NCBI RefSeq assembly: GCF_004117855.1
Contig: NZ_QWBW01000015.1
Coordinates: forward strand, 1-64,000
Direction: 5' to 3'
Origin: Modicisalibacter coralii
GTDB lineage: Bacteria; Pseudomonadota; Gammaproteobacteria; Pseudomonadales; Halomonadaceae
DNA length: 64,000 nucleotides
Positions 56,896-64,000 of this stretch are shown here, piece after piece. Below the pieces are notes generated by a model. It saw only the letters and a program-made list of their open reading frames with translations, did no database searches and was not told the DNA's origin. Every line of letters begins with the position of its first letter. Positions within the stretch are counted from its first letter, which is position 1. The position numbers and the translations under genes are program-made.

Positions 56896-56936
56896 GTAGT
56901 CGCCTCTCACGGAATCGCGTTGAAAATGATGCGTTC

Positions 56937-56966
56937 ATTATCCTTGCCGACTCACGAGGACCGCAA
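56937..56966 (-). promoter_or_regulatory. Candidate promoter of the long GAPDH gene
   Basis: On the minus strand TTGCGG (56961-56966) and GATAAT (56937-56942) are 18 nt apart, about 40 nt upstream of the GTG start. Confidence 0.38.
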
Positions 56967-57108
56967 TCGCTGTATGGTCGCACTCGCTGTAGGGCAATTA
57001 CAGAAATCCGGGGTTGACTACAAACCCGAATTGGGCGTGTTGCGCCACGGCAGGCGCGGCGCGCCGACCGCGCCTTCAGGGTCGTTTTCCCGCCGGACTC
57101 GTGCGCCT

Positions 57109-57116
57109 GTTATGAT
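57109..57116 (+). promoter_or_regulatory. Candidate extended -10 promoter of mfd
   Basis: TG-T-TATGAT (57108-57116) is an extended -10 motif 38 nt upstream of the mfd ATG. No good -35 is visible. Confidence 0.38.
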
Positions 57117-57154
57117 TCGCCCTACCGTCGTTCCGTCGAAACGTTGCCTGGACC

Positions 57155-60100
57155 ATGCCTGACTTCTCCCCGCTCGCGCCGCCGACACCCGGCGGCCATC
57201 GCGACACGCTCTTCTGTCTGGCGCCACAGGGCGCCGCCACGCCGTTGACGCTGGCCCGGCTCGCCGATGAAGGGCCACTGCTGGTGGTCACCGCCGATAC
57301 CGCCGCCGCCCAGCGTCTGGAGAACGCCCTGCGCTTCTTCGCCGAGGTCCCGGTCCTGCCCTTTCCGGACTGGGAGACCCTGCCCTACGACAGCTTCTCG
57401 CCGCACCAGGACATCGTCTCCGAGCGGTTGCGCACCCTGCGCCGCCTCCAGGAGGCCCGCGACGGCATCGTGCTGGTGCCCGTCAACACCCTGATGCAGC
57501 GCCTGCCGCCCAGCGACTACATCGCCGGCCGGGTGATGACCCTGGAAGTCGGCATGACGCTCGACCGCGAGGGCTTTCGCGAACGCCTCTCGCGGGCCGG
57601 CTACCGCGCCGTGGAGACCGTCTACGAGCCCGGCGAGTACGCCCTGCGCGGCGCGCTGATCGATCTCTATCCGATGGGCAGCGACACGCCCCTGCGCATC
57701 GACCTGTTCGACGACGAGATCGACACCCTGCGGCGCTTCGATCCCGACACCCAGCGCAGCGGCGACAAGGTCGAGTCGGTCGAGCTGCTGCCGGCTCACG
57801 AATACTCGCTGTCGCGCTCGGCGATCGCCTGCTTCCGCGAAGGCTTCGAGACCCTGTTCGACGTCGACCCGCGTCAGTGTCCGCTGTACAACGACGCCAT
57901 CAGGGGCATTCCCTCGCCGGGACTCGAGCAGTACCTGCCGCTGTTCTTCGAGGAAACCGCCACGCTCTTCGACCACCTCGCCGAGGGCACGCGGGTCGCC
58001 CTGATGCCCGGCGTCTTCGAGGCCGCCGAACACCACTGGGCGGCGATCCAGAGCCGCTACGAGAACCTCGGGGTCGACCCGACCCGCCCGCTGCTGCCGC
58101 CGTCGCGAGCCTTCATTCCGGTCCCCGAGGTGTTCGCCGCGATCAAGCAGCGCCCGCGCCTCGAACTGGTCCGGGACGTCGACCACCCGCACGCCCGAAC
58201 ACCGCTGACCCAGGCTCCGCCGGCGGTGGCGATCAACGCCCGCGCCCAGAAACCGCTGGCTGCCCTGAGCGCCTATCTCGATGCCGAGGAGCGGCGCCGG
58301 GTACTGTTCGTCGCCGAATCGCGGGGCCGACGCGAGGCCCTGGAAGAAACCCTCGAGGTGCTGCATCTCGACATGCCCCACGTCGCGGGCTGGCGGGCCT
58401 TCGTCGAGAGCGATGCGCCCCTGGCGATCACCGAGGGGCTGCTCGACGAAGGGATGACCCTCGACGAACCAGCCATCGCGGTGATCACCGAGACCGAACT
58501 GTTCGGCGAGGTGGTCCGCCAGAGCCGGCGCCGCGAGAAGGCCACCGACGACAACGAACTGGCGGTGCGCCACCTCTCGGAACTGCGCCCCGGCGCCCCG
58601 GTGGTCCACCAGACCCACGGCGTCGGCCGCTACCTGGGGCTGGAAGCCCTCGAGGCGGGCGGCCAGGCCGCCGAATTCGTCGCCCTGGAATATGCCGACG
58701 GCGCCAAGCTCTACGTCCCGGTCGACAGCCTGCACCTGATCTCGCGCTACGCCGGCGCCAGCGACGAACTCGCCCCGTTGCACAAGCTGGGCTCGGATAC
58801 CTGGGACAAGGCCAAGAAGAAGGCCGCCGAACGCATCCGCGACACCGCGGCGGAACTGCTCGACGTCTATGCTCGGCGCGAGGCACGCGAGGGCTTCGCC
58901 TGCGAGGCGCCCGGCGAGGAGTACCTGCGTTTCGCGGCCAGTTTCCCGTTCGAGGAGACCCCCGATCAGCGCGCCGCGATCCACGCGGTGATCGGCGACA
59001 TGACCGCGCCCCGGCCCATGGACCGCGTGGTCTGCGGCGATGTCGGCTTCGGCAAGACCGAGGTCGCCATGCGGGCGGCCTTCCTCGCCGTGCACTCCGG
59101 GCGTCAGGTGGTGGTGCTGGTGCCCACCACCCTGCTCGCCCAGCAGCATTACGACAACTTCCGCGACCGCTTCGCCGACACCGCCGTCCAGGTCGAGTTG
59201 ATCTCGCGCTTCACCGGCGGCAAGGGTCAGGCCGAGACCCTGAAGCGCATCGAGGAGGGCCGCGCCGACATCGTCATCGGTACCCACAAGCTGCTGTCCC
59301 GCTCGATGAAACTCCCCAACATGGGGCTGCTGATCGTCGACGAGGAACACCGCTTCGGGGTCGGCCAGAAGGAGCGCCTCAAGAACCTGAGGGCCGAGGT
59401 CGACATCCTCACGCTGACCGCCACCCCGATCCCGCGGACGCTCAACATGGCGATGAGCGGCATCCGCGACCTGTCGATCATCGCCACCCCGCCGGCCCGG
59501 CGCCTGTCGGTGAAGACCTTCGTCCAGCAGCGCGACGACGGCGTGATCAAGGAAGCCCTGTTGCGCGAGATCCTGCGCGGCGGCCAGGCCTACGTCCTGC
59601 ACAACGAGGTCAAGACCATCGAGCAGACCGCCGACAAGATCCGCGACCTGGTGCCCGAGGCGCGGGTCGCCGTGGCCCACGGCCAGCTCCCGGAACGCTC
59701 GCTGGAGCGGATCATGTCGGACTTCTACCATCAGCGCTTCAACGTGCTGGTGTGCTCGACGATCATCGAGACCGGCATCGACGTGCCCAGCGCCAACACC
59801 ATCGTCATCGAGCGCGCCGACAAGTTCGGCCTCGCCCAGCTCCACCAGTTGCGCGGGCGCGTGGGCCGCAGCCACCACCAGGCCTACGCCTACCTGCTGA
59901 CCCCGCACCCCAGGGCGATGACCAAGGACGCCGTCAAGCGCCTCGAGGCGATCGGCCAGGCCGAGGACCTGGGCGCCGGCTTCACCCTGGCCAGCCACGA
60001 CATGGAGATCCGCGGCGCCGGCGAACTGCTCGGCGACGAGCAGAGCGGGCAGATGGAGACCATCGGCTACAGCCTCTACATGCAGATGCTCGACCGGGCG

Positions 60101-60604
60101 GTCAAGGCGATCCGTGCCGGCAAGACGCCCAACATCGAGGCCCCGCTCGATGAAGGCGTCGAGATCAGCCTCAACCTGCCGGCGCTGATTCCCGACGATT
60201 ACCTGCATGACGTCCAGCAGCGGCTGATCATGTACAAGCGCATCAGCAACGCCGAGAACGAGGCCGACCTCAAGGAACTCCAGGTCGAGATGATCGACCG
60301 CTTCGGCCTGCTGCCGGCGCCGGTCAAGACGCTGTTTCGCCAGACCCGCCTGCGCCAGCGTGCCGCACGGCTGGGAATCGCCCGCCTGGAGGCCGGGGAC
60401 GAACGGGGCCGGGTCATCTTCGGCGCCAACCCGGCCGTCGACCCCATGACGCTGGTCCAGTTGATCCAGCAGCAACCCGACCGCTATCGCCTCGAGGGCG
60501 CCGAGATCCTGCGCTTCGAAGCCGACATGAGCGACGAGACGGCGCGCTTCACCGCCGTGGAATCGCTCATCGAGACCTTGAACCGCAAGGCCGAGGCGGC
60601 CTGA
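57155..60604 (+). CDS. mfd: Transcription-repair coupling factor Mfd
   Basis: ATP-dependent translocase that displaces stalled RNA polymerase and recruits UvrA. The 1149-residue protein has the UvrB-like N-terminal domains (DWETLPYDSFSPHQDIVSERL), the RNA-polymerase-interaction domain (about 490-560), and RecG-like motor domains. Motor motifs include Walker A GDVGFGKTEVA near 629 and DEEH in VDEEHRFGVGQ. The C-terminal UvrA-masking domain follows. All parts and length are normal. Confidence 0.97.
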   Translation: MPDFSPLAPPTPGGHRDTLFCLAPQGAATPLTLARLADEGPLLVVTADTAAAQRLENALRFFAEVPVLPFPDWETLPYDSFSPHQDIVSERLRTLRRLQEARDGIVLVPVNTLMQRLPPSDYIAGRVMTLEVGMTLDREGFRERLSRAGYRAVETVYEPGEYALRGALIDLYPMGSDTPLRIDLFDDEIDTLRRFDPDTQRSGDKVESVELLPAHEYSLSRSAIACFREGFETLFDVDPRQCPLYNDAIRGIPSPGLEQYLPLFFEETATLFDHLAEGTRVALMPGVFEAAEHHWAAIQSRYENLGVDPTRPLLPPSRAFIPVPEVFAAIKQRPRLELVRDVDHPHARTPLTQAPPAVAINARAQKPLAALSAYLDAEERRRVLFVAESRGRREALEETLEVLHLDMPHVAGWRAFVESDAPLAITEGLLDEGMTLDEPAIAVITETELFGEVVRQSRRREKATDDNELAVRHLSELRPGAPVVHQTHGVGRYLGLEALEAGGQAAEFVALEYADGAKLYVPVDSLHLISRYAGASDELAPLHKLGSDTWDKAKKKAAERIRDTAAELLDVYARREAREGFACEAPGEEYLRFAASFPFEETPDQRAAIHAVIGDMTAPRPMDRVVCGDVGFGKTEVAMRAAFLAVHSGRQVVVLVPTTLLAQQHYDNFRDRFADTAVQVELISRFTGGKGQAETLKRIEEGRADIVIGTHKLLSRSMKLPNMGLLIVDEEHRFGVGQKERLKNLRAEVDILTLTATPIPRTLNMAMSGIRDLSIIATPPARRLSVKTFVQQRDDGVIKEALLREILRGGQAYVLHNEVKTIEQTADKIRDLVPEARVAVAHGQLPERSLERIMSDFYHQRFNVLVCSTIIETGIDVPSANTIVIERADKFGLAQLHQLRGRVGRSHHQAYAYLLTPHPRAMTKDAVKRLEAIGQAEDLGAGFTLASHDMEIRGAGELLGDEQSGQMETIGYSLYMQMLDRAVKAIRAGKTPNIEAPLDEGVEISLNLPALIPDDYLHDVQQRLIMYKRISNAENEADLKELQVEMIDRFGLLPAPVKTLFRQTRLRQRAARLGIARLEAGDERGRVIFGANPAVDPMTLVQLIQQQPDRYRLEGAEILRFEADMSDETARFTAVESLIETLNRKAEAA

Positions 60605-60633
60605 ACGCCCCGGGCGCCCGGCACGGCGGGTGC

Positions 60634-60661
60634 TTGCCTTGGGCGTCAATTTCGCCAGAAT
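60634..60661 (+). promoter_or_regulatory. Weak candidate promoter upstream of the L,D-transpeptidase gene
   Basis: TTGCCT (60634-60639) and CAGAAT (60656-60661) with a 16-nt spacer, 4/6 matches each. Confidence 0.28.
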
Positions 60662-60680
60662 GCGAGGTAGGCGACGAGAT

Positions 60681-60715
60681 CGCGGCACGGGCTCGCAGGC
60701 CGAGCCCGTGCCGCG
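60681..60715. repeat. Perfect 15-bp hairpin between mfd and the L,D-transpeptidase gene
   Basis: Positions 60681-60695 and 60701-60715 are perfectly complementary around a 5-nt loop. There is no T-run, so it is not a classic terminator. It could end mfd transcription inefficiently, structure the leader of the next gene, or be a protein-binding dyad. Confidence 0.7.
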
Positions 60716-60785
60716 GTCGGCTGCCATGACGTCCCGCGGTTGTCGCCAGCCCCGCCCCACGGCATTTCACACAGGTCCCACATCC

Positions 60786-61877
60786 ATGCCGATTGCCTTA
60801 TCCACACAGCGCGCCCTGCGTCTGGTCGCCCTGCTCGCCTTCGGGCTCTCTCCCGCACTTCACGCCGAAGCGCCCCCCGACGAGGCCGAGACCTCGCCCA
60901 CCGGGCATTATCGACTCCCCGAGAACGGCGACGTTATCGGCCGGATTCAGACGGTGACGGCCCGGCAGCAGGATACCCTGATCGCGATCGGCCACCGCTT
61001 CGGCGTCGGTTACGAGGAGATGCATCGCGCCAATCCCGAGCTCAACATGTGGCTACCGGGAGCAGGCAGCGAGGTCGTGGTGCCCACCCGCTTCGTGTTG
61101 CCGCCGGGGCCGCGGGAAGGGATCGTCGTCAACGTCGCCGAGATGCGCCTGTACTACTACCCGCCCGCCAGGCAGGGCGAGCCGCGGCAGGTGGAAACCT
61201 ACCCGATCAGCGTCGGCCGCATGGACTGGAAGACACCGCTGGGGACCACCCGGGTCATCGACAAGATCGAGAACCCCTACTGGTATCCGCCCGACTCGAT
61301 CATCCGTGAACATGCCGAGAACGGCGATCCCCTGCCCAAGGCGGTTCCGCCCGGGCCGGACAACCCGCTGGGCGCCTTCAAGATGCGCCTGGGGATTCCC
61401 GGCTACCTGATCCACGGCACCAACAAGCCCGAGGGCGTGGGCATGCGGGTGACCCATGGCTGCATCCGCATGCTGCCCGAGGACATCGCCCAGTTCTTTC
61501 CCCGCGTGCCCGAGGGCACCCCGGTACGCCTGATCAACGATATCCTCAAGCTGGGCTGGTCGGACGGCGTGCTCTACATCCAGTCCTATCCGGGCCTGGA
61601 GGAGACCCGCGAGACGCCCATCCAGCGCGTCACCGAAGCGCTGGATGCGGTCTCGACGGCGGTTCGCGACCGCACTTACCCGGTCGACTACAAGGCGTTG
61701 CGCCGCGAGGTCGAGGCGCCGAGTGGCATGCCGGTGGCCCTGCGGTTCGTGGCCGACTCGCCCGCCCCGGATCGCCTCGCCGGCAGCGATTCCCTGTACG
61801 GTCAGGTCTACCAGATCGCCGGCCCGTACTGGTGGGACGAAATGCAAAAGGCCCTGCCGGAAGCAGGGCCCTCATGA
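60786..61877 (+). CDS. L,D-transpeptidase, ErfK/YbiS/YcfS type, with LysM-like domain
   Basis: Periplasmic enzyme of 363 residues. It has a signal peptide ending at LHA (25-27), a LysM-like peptidoglycan-binding segment (about 55-103) and a YkuD catalytic domain with His210 in LIHGTN and the THGCIRM active site (Cys226). A C-terminal extension covers about 270-363. ErfK-type enzymes attach Braun-type lipoprotein to meso-diaminopimelate or form 3-3 cross-links. A lipoprotein with a C-terminal lysine is encoded next door on the opposite strand. Confidence 0.9.
   Translation: MPIALSTQRALRLVALLAFGLSPALHAEAPPDEAETSPTGHYRLPENGDVIGRIQTVTARQQDTLIAIGHRFGVGYEEMHRANPELNMWLPGAGSEVVVPTRFVLPPGPREGIVVNVAEMRLYYYPPARQGEPRQVETYPISVGRMDWKTPLGTTRVIDKIENPYWYPPDSIIREHAENGDPLPKAVPPGPDNPLGAFKMRLGIPGYLIHGTNKPEGVGMRVTHGCIRMLPEDIAQFFPRVPEGTPVRLINDILKLGWSDGVLYIQSYPGLEETRETPIQRVTEALDAVSTAVRDRTYPVDYKALRREVEAPSGMPVALRFVADSPAPDRLAGSDSLYGQVYQIAGPYWWDEMQKALPEAGPS
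61846..61870 (-). terminator. Rho-independent terminator of the Lpp-type lipoprotein gene
   Basis: On the minus strand GGCCCTGC/GCAGGGCC (61850-61857 with 61863-61870) is followed by TTTT. It lies inside the last codons of the convergent transpeptidase gene. Confidence 0.7.
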
Positions 61878-61883
61878 GCGCGG

Positions 61884-61906
61884 CCCTCGCCCCACCGGGG
61901 CGAGGG
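61884..61906. terminator. Bidirectional hairpin between convergent genes
   Basis: A perfect 10-bp stem (61884-61893 with 61897-61906, 3-nt loop) lies in the 41-base gap between the transpeptidase and lipoprotein stops. Confidence 0.6.
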
Positions 61907-61918
61907 TTCACGACCTCA

Positions 61919-62182
61919 TTACTTCTGCATGGATTTCTGGAACATGCGATCCATTGCCTGCCGGTTTTCACGGGCCATCTGCAGAGCAGACTGCGCGTCA
62001 CGCTCGGCCTTGTTGGCCGTGTTGAGCGCTTCGCTGGCCATGCTACGGGCTTCTGATACGTCAGAATCCATTTGATCCCACTTGCCTTGCTGTTCGCCGC
62101 CTTGTGAAGCACAGCCAGCCATCACCAGCATGGCCGCGCCGATAGCGGAAAGCTTGAGAGCGTTGCTGAAGCTGTTAGCCAT
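61919..62182 (-). CDS. lpp: Braun/OprI-type murein lipoprotein
   Basis: An 87-residue precursor with signal peptide, lipobox VMAGC and a 64-residue mature chain, the same length I recall for Pseudomonas OprI. The mature part is a continuous Ala-rich helix with heptad spacing (coiled-coil trimer in Lpp). It ends RMFQKSMQK, so the C-terminal residue is the lysine that becomes linked to peptidoglycan. ATG 62182 is preferred (GGAG 6 nt upstream); ATG 62185 is immediately before it. It lies between two YkuD-fold enzyme genes and has its own terminator. Confidence 0.9.
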   Translation of the reverse strand: MANSFSNALKLSAIGAAMLVMAGCASQGGEQQGKWDQMDSDVSEARSMASEALNTANKAERDAQSALQMARENRQAMDRMFQKSMQK

Positions 62183-62317
62183 CATGTTCTCCTTTAACAA
62201 CATTCCTTGGTGCTTTGGTTTGGATTCCTGCTTGGCAGGCATTCAAGGCGACCTTGTCGTCGTCCGTGAAACCCCGTCTATGATGCAAGTTAATTGGCAT
62301 CACTTCCACCCTAGAAA

Positions 62318-62878
62318 TTAGCGGATGATGACCTTGGTGCCAAGTCGCACCAATTGGGTCAAGCGGTCGATCTGGCGATTGGTCACTGCCACGCAGCCCT
62401 GGGTCCAGTTGAAGCGCCGATGCAGCTCGGGATCGGCCTCGCCCAGACCATGGATACCGATGCTGCCGCCGAGAATGGTGTCCTGGGGCGGGCGTCCATG
62501 ACGCCGGTAATAGCTCAGGTAACGAGCGAAATCGCTGTCGCTGAAGGTGCCGTCTTCCTGGGCCTGGCGCGCCTGAGCGAGGTTGGGGTAATCGAGACCG
62601 AGAAAGATGTGAAAGTTACTGTCTCGATTGATGCGCGTGATACGGAATTCCCCCGACGGCGTGGTCATGTCGCCGCGCAACCGCTGGCTGGCCACCCCCC
62701 GCCGGCCGACCGAGATGGGATGAAAACGCTCGAGTTCGCGGTCGCCACGGTAGATGGTCAGCGTCGAACTCGCATGATCGACCAGCACCCAGACCGCCTC
62801 CCGTTCGGTGACCGCTTGCGCCAGTGCCGGCATCGCCAGCAGGAGCCCCAGGATCCAGGTGCAGAGTATTCGCCTCAT
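62318..62878 (-). CDS. YkuD-domain L,D-transpeptidase or YafK/DpaA-like amidase
   Basis: Periplasmic enzyme of 186 residues with a signal peptide (LLAMPALAQA). It has a YkuD core with TTPSGEFRITRIN, FHIFLGLDYPN, His143 in IGIHG and the active-site loop TQGCVAVTNRQID (Cys162). The GCxAxTN..ID pattern and the YPN segment are closer to the YafK/DpaA branch than to ErfK/YbiS. DpaA cleaves the Lpp-peptidoglycan bond in E. coli. ATG 62878 follows AAGGGG. Family is sure; direction of reaction is inference. Confidence 0.85.
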   Translation of the reverse strand: MRRILCTWILGLLLAMPALAQAVTEREAVWVLVDHASSTLTIYRGDRELERFHPISVGRRGVASQRLRGDMTTPSGEFRITRINRDSNFHIFLGLDYPNLAQARQAQEDGTFSDSDFARYLSYYRRHGRPPQDTILGGSIGIHGLGEADPELHRRFNWTQGCVAVTNRQIDRLTQLVRLGTKVIIR

Positions 62879-63280
62879 CGTTTCCCCTTGCTGATACCGC
62901 GTCTTGTCGCCGGTCGAGGCGACCGAGGCAACGCTGCTCGATGACGGGAGGTAACGCGGATCGGTAAAAAAGGCGGACCGTGACCGAACGCCTCCGCTCA
63001 CCGAGCGCCGACCATGACGGTCCGGGGCAACGATACGTCAACTCGGCCGCCACTGACCAGCGGGACGAGCGACTTTTTGCCACGCTGCCGGGTGACGCCT
63101 CTCCCCCCGCCCCTCGCGGCCACCATGCCGCCCCCGAACCCGTACTCGGCACCGCCTGGAGTCGCGATGTAAAACGCAAAACATCGTGACAAGTCGCGCC
63201 ATACAGCAGACGCGACGGCTCGCAGGCGCAAGAATCGGAGCGGGGATCCTCCCGATTGCCACCGACGCAGGAACACGCTC
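62879..63280. other. 402-base divergent intergenic region
   Basis: Between the YkuD-domain gene and the XRE gene. No supportable gene. The only structured element is the dyad at 63165-63186. The 63050-63160 part is C-rich and unremarkable. Confidence 0.55.
63165..63186 (+). promoter_or_regulatory. CGATGT-N10-ACATCG dyad upstream of the XRE gene
   Basis: A perfect 6-bp inverted repeat flanking an A-rich 10-nt centre, about 95 nt before the XRE ATG. Half-site spacing of one to one-and-a-half helical turns suits a dimeric helix-turn-helix repressor, possibly the XRE protein itself. Confidence 0.35.
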
Positions 63281-63688
63281 ATGACGGACCCGAAAAACGA
63301 CACCGGATCTCTGTCCCCCGACTCGACCCTGGGCCAGAGAATTCAAGACCAGCGGCTCCGGGCCGGCCTGACCAAGAGCGGGCTGGCGCGGCGCCTCGAG
63401 GTTTCCGACGTGACGGTCGCCTACTGGGAGCGAGGTGTGATCAAGCAGATCGGCCACCGGCACGTGCTGGGTCTGGCCAAAACGTTCGGCATCACGGCCT
63501 CCGAACTGCTGGCCGACCCTCAGTTGCGGGATTATCAGCGCCGTATCCGCCACGAGGTGCTTCACGAAATGATCGAGACGGGCCGGCGGGAAGGCCGCCC
63601 GATCGACTGGCTCGCCGACAGGATGGCCGCGGGGGGCCGGGCCCATGGGCCCACGACGCCCGGCGGCATGGAAATCGACGAGGCATGA
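63281..63688 (+). CDS. XRE-family helix-turn-helix regulator
   Basis: A 135-residue DNA-binding protein. The HTH_XRE domain spans about 18-72 (LGQRIQDQRLRAGLTKSGLA, RLEVSDVTVAYWERG, LGLAKTFGITASELL). The short C-terminal part (about 75-135) is charged and has no recognised effector domain. Target unknown. The divergent YkuD-domain gene and the downstream regulator are the nearest candidates. Confidence 0.8.
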   Translation: MTDPKNDTGSLSPDSTLGQRIQDQRLRAGLTKSGLARRLEVSDVTVAYWERGVIKQIGHRHVLGLAKTFGITASELLADPQLRDYQRRIRHEVLHEMIETGRREGRPIDWLADRMAAGGRAHGPTTPGGMEIDEA

Positions 63689-63845
63689 CCACTCGGTCCG
63701 CTGAACGGCAACGACGACCGTCATCACGACCTGCCCTGACAGCCCGGCGCGCCGTGCGCCGGGCCGGCGTCATCGCGGGAGCCACTTGACGCCGACCGAT
63801 GCCTCCTGTCGACTTGCGAACTCTTGATGCCGTGCCGGGACCGCC

Positions 63846-64000
63846 ATGCGCCTGACCTATACCGCCCCCCTGCCGGAACCCATCGGCTTTCTGCTGCTGC
63901 CACGCTTCGCGATGATGGCCTTCTTTTCAGCCGTCGAGCCGTTGCGAATCGCCAACCGCATCGCCGGCCGCGAGCTGTTCGTCTGGCACGTCATCAGCCA
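63846..64000 (+). CDS. GlxA-type AraC-family regulator (N-terminal fragment, continues past window)
   Basis: Only 51 codons are visible: MRLTYTAPLPEPIGFLLLPR, then FAMMAFFSAVEPLRIANRIAG. This is the opening of the DJ-1/PfpI-like domain found in GlxA/GbdR/ArgR-type AraC-family activators, which often control amine, betaine or arginine catabolism. The HTH part lies outside. ATG 63846 is the first in-frame start. Identification rests on the short N-terminal pattern. Confidence 0.65.
   Translation, partial: MRLTYTAPLPEPIGFLLLPRFAMMAFFSAVEPLRIANRIAGRELFVWHVIS

Noticed and set aside
57122-60760. 1212-codon minus-strand open frame opposite mfd
   Set aside because: Composition is that of a GC-rich antisense shadow (His/Gln/Arg/Gly-rich), with no start signal or family motif, and mfd on the plus strand is intact.

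Overview
The window is GC-rich, densely coded gammaproteobacterial chromosome. Several things point to a Halomonas-type (Oceanospirillales) organism with Pseudomonas-like gene order: Na+-translocating NQR, an OprI-size lipoprotein, a Spu/Puu-type polyamine cluster, and the blocks hemA-prfA-prmC-moeB // TPR lipoprotein-lolB-ispE-tRNA-prs-rplY-pth-ychF and murB...comEC-lolDC...sthA-nqr-gap-mfd. The genus is an inference. No phage, IS element, CRISPR array or rRNA was seen.

Region 1 (1-18 kb) is a polyamine uptake and catabolism locus. It has a putrescine aminotransferase, an aldehyde dehydrogenase (cut by the window edge) and a gamma-glutamyl-GABA hydrolase on the minus strand. Diverging from these are a glutamate-polyamine ligase and an NhaC-type antiporter. 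After a small glycine-zipper protein comes a minus-strand run: LysR regulator, PuuB-type oxidase, PotG-PotH-PotI ABC transporter, PotF-type binding protein, a second ligase, a second PotF and a second PuuB. Together they encode import, gamma-glutamylation, oxidation, dehydrogenation and hydrolysis to GABA, plus a direct transamination branch.

Region 2 (18-30 kb) holds housekeeping genes: moeB, lrp, prmC, prfA and hemA leftward; TPR lipoprotein, lolB, ispE, tRNA-Gln, prs, rplY, pth and ychF rightward; then tRNA-Met. The pth gene has lost its 5' end by what looks like a frameshifting deletion of about 80 bases, the most anomalous point in the window.

Region 3 (30-41.6 kb) is a tightly coupled minus-strand envelope run: comEC, exbB, exbD, msbA, lpxK, a Trm112-like protein, kdsB, a low-molecular-weight phosphatase and murB, most joined by 4-nt or 1-nt overlaps. 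A DUF2062 gene and lolC/E-lolD follow. A 31-bp tandem repeat fills the gap before the agmatine genes.

Region 4 (41.9-60.6 kb) carries aguA-aguB (agmatine to putrescine, feeding region 1), trhO, a Tus-like replication-terminus protein, a YrhK protein, sthA, a 142-bp nested palindromic repeat, the nqrABCDEF-apbE-nqrM operon, a long-form GAPDH and mfd.

Region 5 (60.7-64 kb) has a Braun/OprI-type lipoprotein ending in lysine, flanked by two different YkuD-fold enzymes, then an XRE regulator and the start of a GlxA-type regulator.
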